Of a DNA stretch of 64,000 nt, positions 12,741-24,559 are shown one piece after another. The notes under the pieces were generated by a model. It saw only the letters and a program-made list of their open reading frames with translations, did no database searches and was not told where the DNA came from. The DNA lies in assembly GCA_009599575.1 (NCBI GenBank), contig VWND01000073.1, forward strand, positions 1 to 64,000, given 5' to 3'. Source of the stretch: Blumeriella jaapii. Lineage: Eukaryota; Ascomycota; Leotiomycetes; Helotiales; Drepanopezizaceae. The position numbers and the translations under genes are program-made. Positions within the stretch are counted from its first letter, which is position 1, and every line of letters starts with the position of its first letter.

Positions 12741-13249
12741 TTAAGTTTTTATAACGAAAGCTAAAAAGCTGATTTTTTCCGAGAATTTCTTTTTATCGGC
12801 TAAATTAATTGCGATGTTATAAATTTCTTTTTAGTTTTTTTTTCAATTCAAAATCGTTTTTTTTTTTTTTTCGAATAATTTTAATTTTTTCGTTTTTTTT
12901 TTAATGCAAAAATTCGTTTATTAATAATTTTATCGAATCTTTTTTTTATATTAAATAAATCGCTGAATTTTAATTTAATTTTTTGTTTTATAATTTTTTT
13001 AATAGCTTCGTCGATTGCTTCGGAGCTAATGTATTTGTCGATTTATTTTTTCGCTTCGTATTAATAATAAGCGCTTAAAAGCTGGTATTTTTTAAATAAT
13101 TTAAACCGGAGTATCGGTATCGATATTTTTTATATCGTCGTTAATTTTTTTTTATTATAAGCGTTTTTTTTGATAATTTTATCGGTTTTTTTTTTTTTTC
13201 GAATTTCAACATTTTTTTTTTTTTTTTTCGATTTTTAACGTTTTTTTTT

Positions 13250-15050
13250 TATATCAGTTGATTTGGCGAATAAAACAGAAGCATTTTGTTTTTTTTTTAT
13301 GATTCGCTAGCTTGATTATACAGCCATAATATTTGCAAATGCGATATTTGTATTAGCAATATATATATTTGTTTTTTATTTATATATTTAAATTCTATTT
13401 ATATTTAAGATAAAAGTTTTTTTTTTAATTAGTACGCTTTCGGAAATATTTTTCTTTTTATTAATAAAAATCGTTTTCGTATTCTTTTTGTTTTTTAAGC
13501 AATCGTTTTATTTCGTACTTTTCATTTTCAAGCGAATAATATTTAATCAGCTTTGATTTTCAACTTTGTTAAAAAGGTTTATTTCTGCTTCCGTCGGTCC
13601 GAAGCAAATCGCTTCGTATTTATTAATATAACAAATTTTATTATTTATACAAAAATTAAATACTTTGCATTTTAAGCGAATATAAGGTTTTTCGCAGTAA
13701 ATTTTTTTATTATTACAAAATTTATATTTAAAGCTACGAAGTTTGTTTTAATAATTACTTTTACTATTTTAATAACCGCGATTTTGATTTCCGCGTTGGT
13801 TTTCTTTTTTTTTTTGATAATCGTTATTATAATTAATATTTCGCTGATTCTGATCGTTAGCACGGAAAAGTTGCTATTGGGCAGTTATTATTTTTACGAT
13901 AGCTTAGCGAAGCTGATCGCTCCGCGCATTTTAAAAAAAATAATTGTTATAAAAGTTATTTAATCGTTTTTATTATCCGAGTTAACGTAGAGAAAGTTTT
14001 TTTTTGCTATTATATAAAATTTTCGATTTTGTTTTAAAATTTTTAAATTTTAATATCGGTAAATTTTAATACGAAAGTTTCGATATTTTTATTAAGCTTT
14101 TTCAAGCTAATAAGCTTTGCAAAACGATTGAATAATATAATAATTAGTTGTTTTTTAGCGATTTCGGTAATTTTTAATAGCTGGGCATGTTTTTGCACTA
14201 AAGCTTTTACGTTTTTTTTATAAATAAAAAAAGAAGATTTCTTTTGATTTATTGCTTTAATAATACGTTCGCTTTGGTTTTGCTTAAAAACGAATTTTAT
14301 AAATTTGAAATATTAATCGAAGGTTTCGGGATTTTGTTTATTAATTTTAAAATGCTTAATAGTTTTATTGCGAATGCTAATTGAAAAGCCAAATAAAAAC
14401 AATTTTCTTTGCTTAATCTCGCTTAAAACTTTTTTATTAATTAAAACGTTAGAAATTTTCGTATAAATACGATAATAAATCTTAAGTTTTTTGGTTTAGC
14501 GAATTATTATAATAAATTGTTTAAGAAAAGCGATAGTGTCGCGAATTTACTAGCGATCGTAGTTTCGGAATTCCGATTTTAAAGTTTTAACTAGCTTACG
14601 CCAGTTTCGAGCCTTAATAGCTTTTTATTTATTTATCGACTTAATAATATTTTTAATGGTTGGATTATAATAGCGAAGGAATTTATCGAATATTTTAATT
14701 TTAAAAATTCCGAAATTCTTATAGGTTTTTTTATATTTTTCGATAAAGTCGGTAATATTGGCGCCACTGAATGAAAGTGTACCAAAGAAGCCAAAAAGGG
14801 GCATGCGGCCTCGCATAAGAAAACGAAAAGCGTCGTTGTTTATAATATTAGCGAAAGTATTAATAGGGTTTGAATTAGATAAATAAGTGTTTTTTGGAAT
14901 TGCAGATTAAAAGTTTTTAATATAAAAGAAATCGTTTTTAATAAGAAAGCTATTAAAAAAGTCTTTGTGTTTTCTGAAGGAATTAAATAAAATAAGATTG
15001 CGTTCAGATATTTGGGTAATATATTAAAAAATTTGTTTTTTAGTAAATTA
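13250..15050 (-). pseudogene. E0 gag and nucleocapsid region (decayed)
   Basis: The best-kept part (14625-14816) reads MRGRMPLFGFFGT then ITDFIEKYKKT and FDKFLRYYNPTI, a capsid-like block shared by all E copies. The region continues downstream toward a Lys/Asn-rich segment and, at about 13260-13660, toward a Cys/His-containing nucleocapsid-like stretch that is hard to read in this copy. Gag would assemble the virus-like particle in the cytoplasm. The assignment rests on position upstream of protease and on resemblance of the DFxEKY...RYxxP block to fungal gypsy gag. Confidence 0.65.
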
Positions 15051-15587
15051 ACTAAATTAATATAATATTGCTGTATAATCTACGGTTTCGATATTCCGTG
15101 GCTTAAGCTAATATACGTATAGCCATTTTTTTACTATTTTTAATAAAAAGCCGCAAATTATAATTGCTATAATTATAAAGCGTAAAATCAGAAGGTTAAG
15201 TTTTCGCCAAGCGTTTGATTAAAAAAGATTTAATTTAAAAAAGCCGAGCGCAGCGGTCGAAGCGTACGAACCAATATTCGATTTGTTATTTTTAAATAAA
15301 AAAGCGATTTTCGAATTTTGAATTTCGTACGGTTCAGGATTGCCTGACCGTAATTTCAAACGTTTCTGAAATATATTGCATTTTTGTAATTTAATAATTG
15401 TACGCAAAATAAAAAAAGTTATTAAAAATCTTTTATATAATACAGCTGCGAATAATATTATATAAAAGATTTTTCAAGCCGTAATGGCGAAATATCGAAG
15501 TCGATTTTGACTGCGAATTTGAAAAATGCATCGGCGAATATATAAAAACGAAATACCGAAGTTTAAATTCCTGCGTAAATTATCAAA
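15051..15587 (-). other. E0 5' leader
   Basis: About 540 bp lie between the 5' LTR and gag. The part next to the LTR is conserved in all copies (TTTGATAATTTACGC and CGCCGATGCATTT on the minus strand). No TGG-type primer site is visible directly after the LTR. Nothing else is recognised. Confidence 0.6.
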
Positions 15588-15854
15588 TGTAAAAGTAAAT
15601 AAGAAAACCAGATTAATACGGCCATATATCGATAAGTAAAATAGTTTAGAGAATTCCTAGAAAAAACTGAAAAAAGAAAAAAAAAAATAAGTGAAGATAT
15701 GAATTAAACTGCGTGCCTATGGTATTATTTAAGGGGGTGCTTTGCTTTTATACCTGTTAAAAGTAGTCAGCGGCAGGGGGTCTCGGAGGGGTCCATGCCT
15801 CGACCATAGCTAAAACTACCAACTCCTATTAATACAAAATATCACCGTTTTACA
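15588..15854 (-). repeat. E0 5' LTR
   Basis: On the plus strand it begins TGTAAAAGTAAATAAG and ends ATCACCGTTTTACA. On the minus strand it carries the TATAAAAGCAAAGC box at about 15736-15749, which would be the promoter. It is 267 bp, and less mutated than the 3' LTR. Confidence 0.92.
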
Positions 15855-15856
15855 TT

Positions 15857-16183
15857 ATGCAAAATAACGTCCCGATTTATAAAGCGCGTTTTATTTAAGA
15901 ATGGTTTCGTAATATAAATATTAAATTAGTAGATTGGCCGCTTTATTCGCCGGATTTTAATCCGATTGAAAATCTGTGGAAAATGCTAAAAGCTAAGATA
16001 ATTAAGCTTAAACCTGAATTAATCGCTATAAAAGATAACGATATAACTCAGCGTTTATTAATTAGTACTGCACAAAGGGCGTGGAAGCTTTTGGAAGACC
16101 AGTTATTAAATAAACTGGCGGAAGGGATGCAAAAGCGGGTAAACGCTATTAAGGCTGCAAATGGATGGTATACCAAATACTGA
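15857..16183 (+). pseudogene. Tc1/mariner transposase, C-terminal part
   Basis: The frame continues from 4458 once E0 and one TTAT are removed. It reads MQNNVPIYKA, then DWPLYSPDFNPIENLWKMLK, and ends IKAANGWYTKY before a TGA at 16181-16183. These are the QDNAP motif and the SPDLNPIENLW motif of Tc1-type DDE transposases, including the last catalytic Glu. The second catalytic Asp is Asn (AAC for GAC), and one stop (TAA) lies at the FI*EW position. From 15983 to 16183 the frame is open. It joins the DNA strand-transfer domain to the N-terminal half, but both halves are inactive. Confidence 0.92.
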
Positions 16184-16340
16184 TTGAAATCGAATATTCT
16201 TTCGATTTTCAGCTTTCATTTAAGTTATTTGTATTTAAAATCGATTAATTATTGGTGGAGTTATGAAGTTGTAAAGGTAGTAGAATTTTGTTGGGGTACG
16301 GATTATTTACTGACGCGCAACTTCATATGTCTACCCACTG
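15859..16340 (+). mobile_element. Tc1/mariner transposon, 3' part
   Basis: It runs from the end of the E0 target duplication to the 3' terminal inverted repeat (16310-16340). After the transposase stop there are about 125 bp of non-coding DNA before the repeat. It is followed by TA and the remainder of the E4 LTR. Confidence 0.92.
16310..16340 (-). repeat. Tc1 3' terminal inverted repeat
   Basis: On the minus strand it reads CAGTGGGTAGACATATGAAG and continues TTGCGCGTCAG, pairing with 3565-3595. Confidence 0.9.
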
Positions 16341-16718
16341 TATATGGCCGTATCAGTCTGGTTTTCCTATCTACTTTTATATTTAATAATCTACGCAAAA
16401 ATTCAAATTTCGGTGTTTCGTTTTTATATATTCGCCGATGCATTTCTTAAATCTATAATTAAAATCGACTTCGATATTTCGCTATTACGGCTTGAAAAAC
16501 TTCTTATATAATATTATTCGCAGCTGTATTATATAAAAGACTTTTAATAGCTTTTTTTATTTTGCGTATAATTATTAAATTACAAAAATACAATATATTT
16601 CAAAAACGTTTAAAATTACGGTTAAACAATTCTAAACCGTGCGAAATTCAAAGCTCGAAAATCGCTTTTTTATCGAAAATAACAAATCGAATATTAATTC
16701 GTACGCTTCGACCGCTGT
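16341..16718 (+). mobile_element. E4 remnant: end of 5' LTR and leader
   Basis: 16341-16381 completes the LTR begun at 3337, after the Tc1 insertion. 16382-16718 is the family leader (TTTAATAATCTACGC onward) and stops at GACCGCTGT, where the E1 LTR begins at 16719. In E1 the same leader continues GACCGCTGCGCTCGGC. The rest of E4 is not found next to the other end of E1. Confidence 0.8.
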
Positions 16719-16988
16719 TGTAAAACGCTGATACTTTGTATTAATAGGATTTGGTAGTTTTAGCTATGATCGAGGCATAGACCCCTCCGAAACCCCCTGC
16801 CACTGACTACCTACAACAGGTATAAAAGCAAAGCATCCCCTTAGATAATATTATAAATACGCAGTCCAATTTATATTTTCATTTTTTTTTTATTTTTATT
16901 TTTTTTCAGTTTCTTCTAGGGATTTCCTAAATTATTTTACTTACCGACATATGGCCGTATCAGTTTGGTTTTCCTATTTATTTTTACA
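16719..16988 (+). repeat. E1 5' LTR
   Basis: TGTAAAACGCTGATAC ... TTTTTACA, 270 bp. A TATAAAAG box lies at 16821-16828 and would drive transcription toward gag. It is preceded by CTGT. Confidence 0.92.
16821..16828 (+). promoter_or_regulatory. TATA box of the family E LTR (E1)
   Basis: TATAAAAG follows CAACAGG and is kept in most copies (36783, 50053 and 52793 on the plus strand, and on the minus strand of the E0 and E2 LTRs). Its strand agrees with the direction of gag-pol. The start site was not determined. Confidence 0.6.
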
Positions 16989-17560
16989 TTTGATAATCTA
17001 CGCAGAAATTCAAATTTCGGTATTTCGTTTTTATATATTCGCCGATGCATTTCTTAAAATTTACAATTAAAATCGATTTCGATATTTCGCTATTACGGCT
17101 TGAAAGATTTTTTATATAATATTATTCGCAGCTGCATTATATAAAGGATTTTTAATAACTTTTTTTATTTTGCGCATAATTATTAAATTATAAAAATGTA
17201 ATATATTTCAGAAACGTTTGAAATTACGGTCAGGCAATTTTGAACCGTGCGAAGTTTAAAGCTCGAAAGTCGCTTTTTTATTAAAAAATAACAAATCGAA
17301 TATTAGTTCGTACGCTTCGACCGCTGCGCTCGGCTTTTTTAAATTAAATTTTCTTTGGTCAAACGCCTGGCGAAAACTTAATTTTCTGATTTTACGCTTT
17401 GTGATTATAGCAATTACAATTTGCGGCTTTTTATTAAAAATAATAAGAAAATAGCTGTACGTATATTAGCCTAAGCCACGGAATATCGAAATCGTAAATT
17501 ATACAGCAATATTATATTAATTTAATTAATTTATCAAAAAACAAATTTTTAATATATTAT
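16989..17560 (+). other. E1 5' leader
   Basis: It begins TTTGATAATCTACGCAG, as in all E copies. It contains no TGG-type primer site next to the LTR and no open frame of note. It includes the GACCGCTGCGCTCGGC stretch that is missing from E4. Confidence 0.6.
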
Positions 17561-19300
17561 TTAAATGTTTAAACGCAATTCTGTTTTATTTAATTTTTTT
17601 AAAAAATACAAAAACTTTCTTAATAGCTTTTTTAATAAAAACGATTTCTTTTATATTAAAAACCTTTAACCTGTAATTTCAGAAAACACTTATTCGTTAA
17701 ATTCAAATCCTATTAATACTTTCGCTAATATTATAAATAAATGACGCTTTTCGTTTTTTTATACGAGGCCGCATGCTTTTTCCTGGCTTTTTTAATGCAT
17801 TTTTATCTAATAGCGCCAACGTTACCGATTTTATCGAAAAATATAAAAAAACCTGTAAGGATTTTGAAAATTTTAAAACTGAAATATTCGATAAACTTTT
17901 TCGTTATTATAATTGAATTATTAAAAATATTATTAAATCGATAAAAAAATAAAAAGCTATTAAGGCTCGAAATTAGCGTAAGCTAATTAAAACTTTAAAA
18001 TCGATATTCCGAAACCACGATCGCTAACAAATCCGCGATATTATCGCTTTTTTTAAATAATTTATTATAATAATTCGCCAGGCCAAAAAACATAAGATTT
18101 ATTATCGTATTTATATAAATGTTTCTAACGTTTTCGTTAACAAAAAGGTTTTTAGCGAAATTAAACAAAAAACATTGTTTTTATTTGGCTTTCCAACTAA
18201 TATTCGCAACAAAACTATTAAGCATTTTAAAATTAATAAACAAAACTTTAAAACCTTCGATTAGTAATTTAGATTTGTGGCTTTCGTTTTTAAACAAAAC
18301 TAAAACGAACGTATTATTAAAGCCATAAACTAAAAGAAATTTCTCTTTTTTATTTACAAAAAAAACGTGGAAGCTTTAATGCAAAAATATGCCCAATTAT
18401 TAAAAATGACCGAAATCGCCAAAAAACAATCGGTTATTTATATTATTTAACCGTTTTGCAAAACCTATTAGCTTGGAAAAGCTTAATAAAAATATCGCAA
18501 CTTTTGTATTGAAATTTATCGATATTAAAATCCAAAAATTATAAAACAAAATCGAAAATCTTATGCAATAGCAAAAAAAACTTTTTTATATTAACTCAGA
18601 TAATAAAAACGATTAAAATAGCTTATATAATAATTTATTTTTTAAATACGCGAAGCGATTAATTTCGCCAAGCCATCGTAAAAGTAATAGCTGTTTAATA
18701 GCAATCTTTCCGTATTAGCGATTAAAATCAGCGAAATGTTAATTATAATAACGATTATTAAAAAAAAAAAAAACCTAACGCGGAAACCAAAATCGCGGCT
18801 ATTAAAATAATAAAAATAATTGTTAAAACAGATCCTATGGCCTTAAGTATAAATTTTGTAATAACAAAAAAATTTATTACGAAAAACCTTATATTCGATC
18901 AAAATGCAAAGCATTTAATTTCTATATGAATAATAAAGTCCGTTATATTAACAAATACGAAGCGATTTGCTTCGGATCGATGAAAGCAGAAATAAGCTTT
19001 TTTAATAAAGCTGAAAATCAAAACTAATTAAATATTATTCGTTCAAAAGTAAAAAATACGAAATAGAACGACTGTTTGGAAAACAGAAAAAATGCGAAAA
19101 CGATTTTTATTAAAACAAAAAACATTTCCGAAAGCGTATTAATTAAAAAAAAAACTTTTATCTTAAGTATAAAAAAAATTTAAATATATAAATGAAAAAT
19201 AAATATATATATTACTAATACAGTTATCGCATTTGCAAATATTATAGCTGTATAATTAAGCCAGCGAATTACAAAAAAGCAAAATGCTTTTATTTTATTC
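17560..19300 (+). pseudogene. E1 gag and nucleocapsid region (decayed)
   Basis: The capsid-like block at about 17740-17950 reads, in the frame shared with other copies, NVTDFIEKYKKTCKDF then FDKLFRYYN. It is followed at about 17960-18620 by a Lys/Asn-rich region matching KVLVQKHAQLLK-type text in E3. At about 18890-19270 lies the degraded Cys-rich segment (CKAFNFYMNNKVRYINKYEA-like) and a CKYYSCI-type knuckle at about 19230. Several stops and shifts prevent expression. Confidence 0.65.
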
Positions 19301-19869
19301 GCTAAACCGTCTGATATAAAAAAAAACGTCAGAATCGAAAAAATAAAAAATTTGAAATTCGAAAAAAAAAAACCGATAAAACTATCAGAAAAACGCTTAT
19401 AATAAAATAAATTAATAACGATATAAAAACTATCGATACCGATATTTTGGTTTAAATTATTTAAACAATATCAGCTTTTAAACGCTTATTATTAATGCGA
19501 AGCGAAAAATAAATCAATAGATATATTAGCTTCGAAGCCGTCGACGAAGCTATTAATAAAATTATAAAATAAAAAATTAAATTAAAATTCAGCGATTTTT
19601 TTAGCATAAATAAAAATTCGATAAAATCATTAATAAACAAATTCCTGTATTAAAAAAAACGAGAAAATTAAAATTATTCAAAAAAAACGATTTTAAACTG
19701 GAAAAAAATTAAAAAGAAATTTATAATATCGTAATCAATTTAGCCGACGGAAAGAAATCTTCGGAAAAAAATCAGCTTTTTGGCTTTTGCTATAAAAACC
19801 CAAAAATCGAAACGAGGAAACTGCTTTTATACGGTTATAAAAGCATTAAAAATAAAAACAATACTTAAG

Positions 19870-22800
19870 AAAAATACGACCGCTTTCGTTTTTTTCGATA
19901 ATAAAACCAAAGTTAATTGCATAAATTAAATAACAGCCGAAGCTAATAAAATCCCGATTATTACCGATAAACGAAGAATTTATACGACCGTTAACAAAAA
20001 TATTATTAAATTTAATAAAACTATACGAAATATAAAAATCGATGTTAAAAATATTATTATTTATAAATACTTTTTAATAATAAAAAAATGCTTTTGTTTT
20101 ATTATTTTTAAAATGCTTTGAATTTTGAAATGTTTCGTCAGTTTCAAATACATCGAAAACGGTTAAATAAAAGCTTTTTTTTAAAACTGAAACCGTTTTT
20201 TCAAAACCAAATTACCGTCGCCGACGATAAAGTTTTTTTAATCGACGTTTTATCGGAAAACGAATAGCCGGCCTTAGTCCTAAAATAAACGCTGAATTAT
20301 AATAAAACTTAAGAAATACTCGGCTAAAAGCATTTACGTCGTTAATCGAAATGGCTACGCGAATAAAAATGGCTAATATTAATATTTTTAGCTATTAATT
20401 TAAAAATAAAAGTTCCGAAAATTTCGTTTTCGTATTAAACAAATCCGACCTATATATTCTACCTTTTTGTATTAATATCAGCATTTTTTATAAACGCAAA
20501 GCTAATAAAATACGATTCGTGAATTTTAATAAATCCGTTGAAAACATTTTCGGAAAAATAAACGATTGGTTCGAAAAAAACGAAACAGCAATTTTTTAAA
20601 TTAGTTATTAGCGAATTCGAAAAATTTATCACCGGCCCATTTTCCAGCTTATTATTTGGCAGCCGATTTATAAAAAAACGATTTGATAATTTAGCAATCG
20701 GAATTTAATTTTTATTAAAAAAAAAGATTTTATACGAAGTTCTACGCAACCGAAAAAAGATTATAACTTTCGATTTTACCGAAATAAGCTAATTCAGCTT
20801 TAATTTTACGTTTTAAATCGATATTAAAACCGTATTTTACAAAGCCTGGCAAAAAAAACCTTTTTAATTTTTAAAACTTTTCAAAATAAAATAATCGAGA
20901 TGCTAAAAAAACAAATTAAATAAAAAAATTTCGAATTCTGCTACGATTTATATAAAAACAAATAATTTATCGTTGCGAAAAAAAAAAGCTTTTATAAATT
21001 TATTATCGTAATCGTCGAAATAAACAAAATAACGATACGAAACGCTAACGTGCTATTCAACGTCGATTAATTTTCAAACGAATTCGCAAAATTGACGATC
21101 GTTTTCTTTTTCGATCTGTTTTTAAGCTACGATTATTTAATGTTTGATTTACGATTTCGAAATATAACGGCAATTTAAATTTCAATCGGTTTGCTACGTA
21201 TAGCGAAAATACTTATAAAAGCTATTAATTTAATCGCTTAATTCGTAAAAATCGTATATAAAAATTTTATAATTTGCATTTTTAATATTGCTTTTTTTTA
21301 CGTTAACGACGTCGAAATAAAAAGCTTCAAATTATATTATAACAATAAAAAAATCCTTTTTAAAATTCGACGTTATATGATAAAACATATTCAAAACATC
21401 GATAAAATTATAATTTATTTCGAAAAAGCCAAAGCTATTATTAATTTTCGATTAAAATTTTTCATGCCCGAAATAAATATCGTTAGCTATATAATTAACA
21501 GCGCTGATCGCTGCTTTTAACGAAATCAGATTAAAAAAAAATACGAATAAAAGAAATATAAAATTATCACCGAAGCCAAAACTTTTATTAGCGTTATAAT
21601 TTATTACCGCAATTAAATTAATTTTTTTTTCTAAAAAGCTATATTTATTTACGTTATAATAAATAAAAGTCGATTTCGTTTAAAAAAAAAACAGAGCAAA
21701 ACTATAAAAATCTTTAAAAACGACTTTTTATCGGCCTTATCGCTTATACGGATCGATTATAACCCAAACGCAAAAAAAATCATTTTAATTATCGACGCTA
21801 ATATTTTCGGTTAAAAAGCTGTATTACAACAAATCGACGAAAACAAAAAGCGATATTTTTTACGATTCGAAAACGGCTTATAATTTTTCGCAAAAGCATG
21901 CTACGATACTATTAAACGAAAGTATTAAAGCGCTTTTAAAACGATAAAAAAAATAAAAAACGAATTATATAACGTATATTTTATTTTAAAAACAAACGTA
22001 AAAGTTTTTATCGATCAATTAAATAAAAAAGCTAATAATCTACTAAAAACATTCGTTCTTAATCAAATTGCTTAAATAAGATTTATAAATTTTAAAATTA
22101 AGCATATTAAAAAAACGACTAATATAATTATAAACGGCTTTTCCAAACGAAAACGCTTTTATTCGTTTAATTTCGCCAATTAAAGCGAATAAAATATCGA
22201 CGAATAAATCGCTAACAAAATCGATTGCTTTGTTATTTACGCTTTAAATTTTATAGAGCCGAAATTATTCACGTTGCTATCTCGGCTGGCACCGCGCACA
22301 AAAAACGTTAGTTTTCGAGCCGAAAAAACATTCGCGTTATTATTTCGGCTAGTATCGCGAATAAATTTAATCGAAAACGATCGAAATAAACCGGCCGACA
22401 ACGAAAATAAAATTTTAGTTAACAATTACGAAACCGAAAACTTTTATTTAATTATATATTATTTAATTATTTTATTTAAATTATATAACGTATTAAATTA
22501 TTAATTCAAAATATTTAAAAACCAGGTTTTCGATTATATTTTAACTAACAAAAAGCTATATAAAATGAAAAACAATATATATTAAAAACGCTTAATAATA
22601 AATAATAAAGCCGATAAGTTTTAAATTATAAAAAAAATTTACGAAAAAATATTTTATAAAAAAGCTGAAGCCATTTATTACCGAACCAAAAACGACTTTT
22701 AAAAAAAAAATGCTTCGAAAACTATAAAGCTTTCGTTAAAAAACTGTATTTCTTGCTAAAAACGAAAGCCTGGCCGAAAAGAAAACTCATTACATTCGAT

Positions 22801-23770
22801 ATGATTTTTTAAAATTTAAAAAAAGATTAATTTCGATATTATACGCGTACCGATTATCGACCGCGAATATATATACTTTGTATTCGCTATCGACGACCTG
22901 TTTAAATAATTTAAAAAGCGATTTTTCCGAAAAGTTATTTTCGAAATTATAACTATTTTTTTTTAATAAAAAAACTTTATATATCGGCACGGTATATTTA
23001 GCAAATTAAACGTCGATAATAAATCCGAAAACAAAAATATTATCGAAATTTTTATAAAAAAATACGATATTTAACGTATTCAAATTTCGGCTTATAATTC
23101 GAAAAGCAACGAATTCGTTAAACGAAATTATAAAAATATCTTCAACGATTTTTCAAATACTATTCGAAAAAATTATAAACGTTAATCGCGGAAATTCTCG
23201 ATAAATGCTTTTTGTTATACGCATATGCATTTACGCTTTTATTAAAATAATTTTATTTTTCATTTATTACGGCAAAAACGCTCGGTTGCTTCTGGAAACA
23301 AAATGGCTTGTGTAAAAGCTTTATAACGTAATTAAAATAAAAACGAAAGCAGATTTATTAATAATAAAATCTAAGCAATTAAACTACCGCGATATAAATA
23401 TAAAAAAAATAAATTAAAAAAAAATATAAGAAAACGGCTAAAAATATCTGAAATAAAACCAAAGTTTTAAAAAGACGCTAATTGAAAAAAATATTGATTT
23501 TAATTTACGATATTCAACGCGGCATTAACAAATCGGCCGATATTAAATTTAATTATAAATAGCTCGGATTTTACGAAATATACAAAGCCGAATTAAATAA
23601 AAACTATTATAAGCTTACGGAATTCGATAAAATGAAATTGAAACGTTCGCCGCCAATCGGTTAAAACAAATTTATAAAAAAAACCAACAAATTTATTTTT
23701 TAAATTTTGATTTAAATACCGATTCCGATTCCAGCGATTCCGACGACGATTCCGATTAAAACGATTATAT
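19870..23770 (+). pseudogene. E1 pol: protease, RT, RNase H, integrase (decayed)
   Basis: Protease is at about 19880-20110 with FFDNKTKVNCIN, where the DSG triad has become DNK. RT is at about 21040-21300, reading FFDLFLSYDYL (SGYD changed to LSYD) and FYVNDVEI, with the first Asp of the VDD box now Asn. RNase H is at about 21770-22200 with LIIDANIFG and KRYFLRFENGL. Integrase is at about 22680-23290 with the SKSNEFVKRNYKN-type stretch, where the catalytic Glu region VER reads VKR. The GPY/F-type region and the Ser/Asp-rich tail are at about 23490-23760. Confidence 0.82.
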
Positions 23771-23869
23771 TCCTGAAAAAAAAAATCTTTTAAAAAAACT
23801 AAAAACGACCGGACGATAACTCCGCCGCCGAAAACACGATTTAAATCGTAATTTTACTTATAACCGAAA

Positions 23870-24205
23870 AAAAGAAAAATACATACAAAATTATTCACTA
23901 ATTATTCTAATATTTTGTTATTTTTTATTTTCCTTTTATTATATCCTGTTTTGCCATTTTTATTTTGCTTTACTTATATACAACCTAATTATTCTGTTTT
24001 ATATATATTATTTATTTTTAAAACTTTTTTTTATATTATATCAAACATCTGTTATATTTTTTTTTATTTAATTATATTTTTGTTTATTAAAACAAAATCT
24101 TTATATATATTTAAGCCGTATATTTAATACATTTATGTTATTCGCACGTTTTACGAAAACTCTTTTTTATATATTTTATTATTTATTATTTTTTGCATTA
24201 TTTAT
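23870..24205. other. AT-rich spacer of E1, host site of E2
   Basis: A/T-rich non-coding DNA like 8275-8650. E2 is inserted at its end, at TTAT. A 70-codon open frame at 23915-24127, rich in Phe/Ile/Leu/Tyr, is a composition effect. Confidence 0.65.
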
Positions 24206-24472
24206 TATAAAAGTAGGTAGGAAAACCAGATTGATACGGCCACATATCGGTAGGTAAAATAGTCTAGGGAATTCCTAGAAAAGACTGAAAAAAGGAAAAA
24301 AAAAATAAATAAAAGTATAAATTAAACTGCGTGCCTGCGGTACTATCTAAAGGGGTGCTTTGCTTTTATACCTGTTGAAAGTAGTCAGTGGCAGAAGGTT
24401 TCGAAAAAGTCCATGCTTCGATTATAGTTAAAACTATCAACTTCTATTAACACAAAATATTACTGTTTTATA
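24206..24472 (-). repeat. E2 3' LTR
   Basis: On the plus strand TATAAAAGTAGGTAGG ... CTGTTTTATA, with one end transition at each terminus relative to TGTAAAAG and TTTTACA. The TCCTGTCCCAAATAAC stretch directly inside it is the complement of the purine-rich GGGACAGGA that precedes plus-strand 3' LTRs. Confidence 0.9.
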
Positions 24473-24559
24473 TCCTGTCCCAAATAACATACGTAGTCGT
24501 TTTTAATTACAACCAAAAAAAAATATAATTTTAACAAATGCAATTTAATTTATTTTATA

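Larger units (their letters stand above)
4459..15854 (-). mobile_element. Family E retrotransposon, copy E0 (complete LTR to LTR, 11.4 kb)
   Basis: Two same-orientation LTRs (4459-4731 and 15588-15854) bound a full internal region read on the minus strand: leader, gag, zinc-knuckle region, protease, RT, RNase H, integrase, AT-rich spacer and ORF3. It lies inside the Tc1 transposase gene. TTAT directly precedes and follows it, a 4-bp target duplication, and removing one copy restores the transposase frame exactly. All coding frames are destroyed by transitions and indels. It is longer than the 5-7 kb usual for fungal Ty3/gypsy elements because of ORF3. Confidence 0.9.
16719..24205 (+). mobile_element. 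Family E retrotransposon, copy E1 (5' two thirds)
   Basis: 5' LTR, leader, gag, pol and AT-rich spacer on the plus strand. At 24205 it is interrupted by E2 and resumes at 35507. The join reads smoothly against E3 (GCATTATTTAT then CTTTTTCGTTAT), with TTAT before E2 and TTAC after it. It continues to 36680, where E3 begins. Its 5' flank is E4 leader. Confidence 0.88.

Noticed and set aside
15983..16183. A complete small gene of 66 codons
   Set aside because: It is the open C-terminal end of the broken Tc1 transposase; the frame continues upstream through a stop and across E0.
22237..22504. Opposed open frames with ARxNNNANxF-type text (also 10096-10362, 29708-29938 and 44486-44716)
   Set aside because: Same position in all four E copies, within the RNase H to integrase linker. 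The conserved tandem-like TTCGCGTTATTATTTCGGCT stretch opens both strands; a separate gene is not supported.
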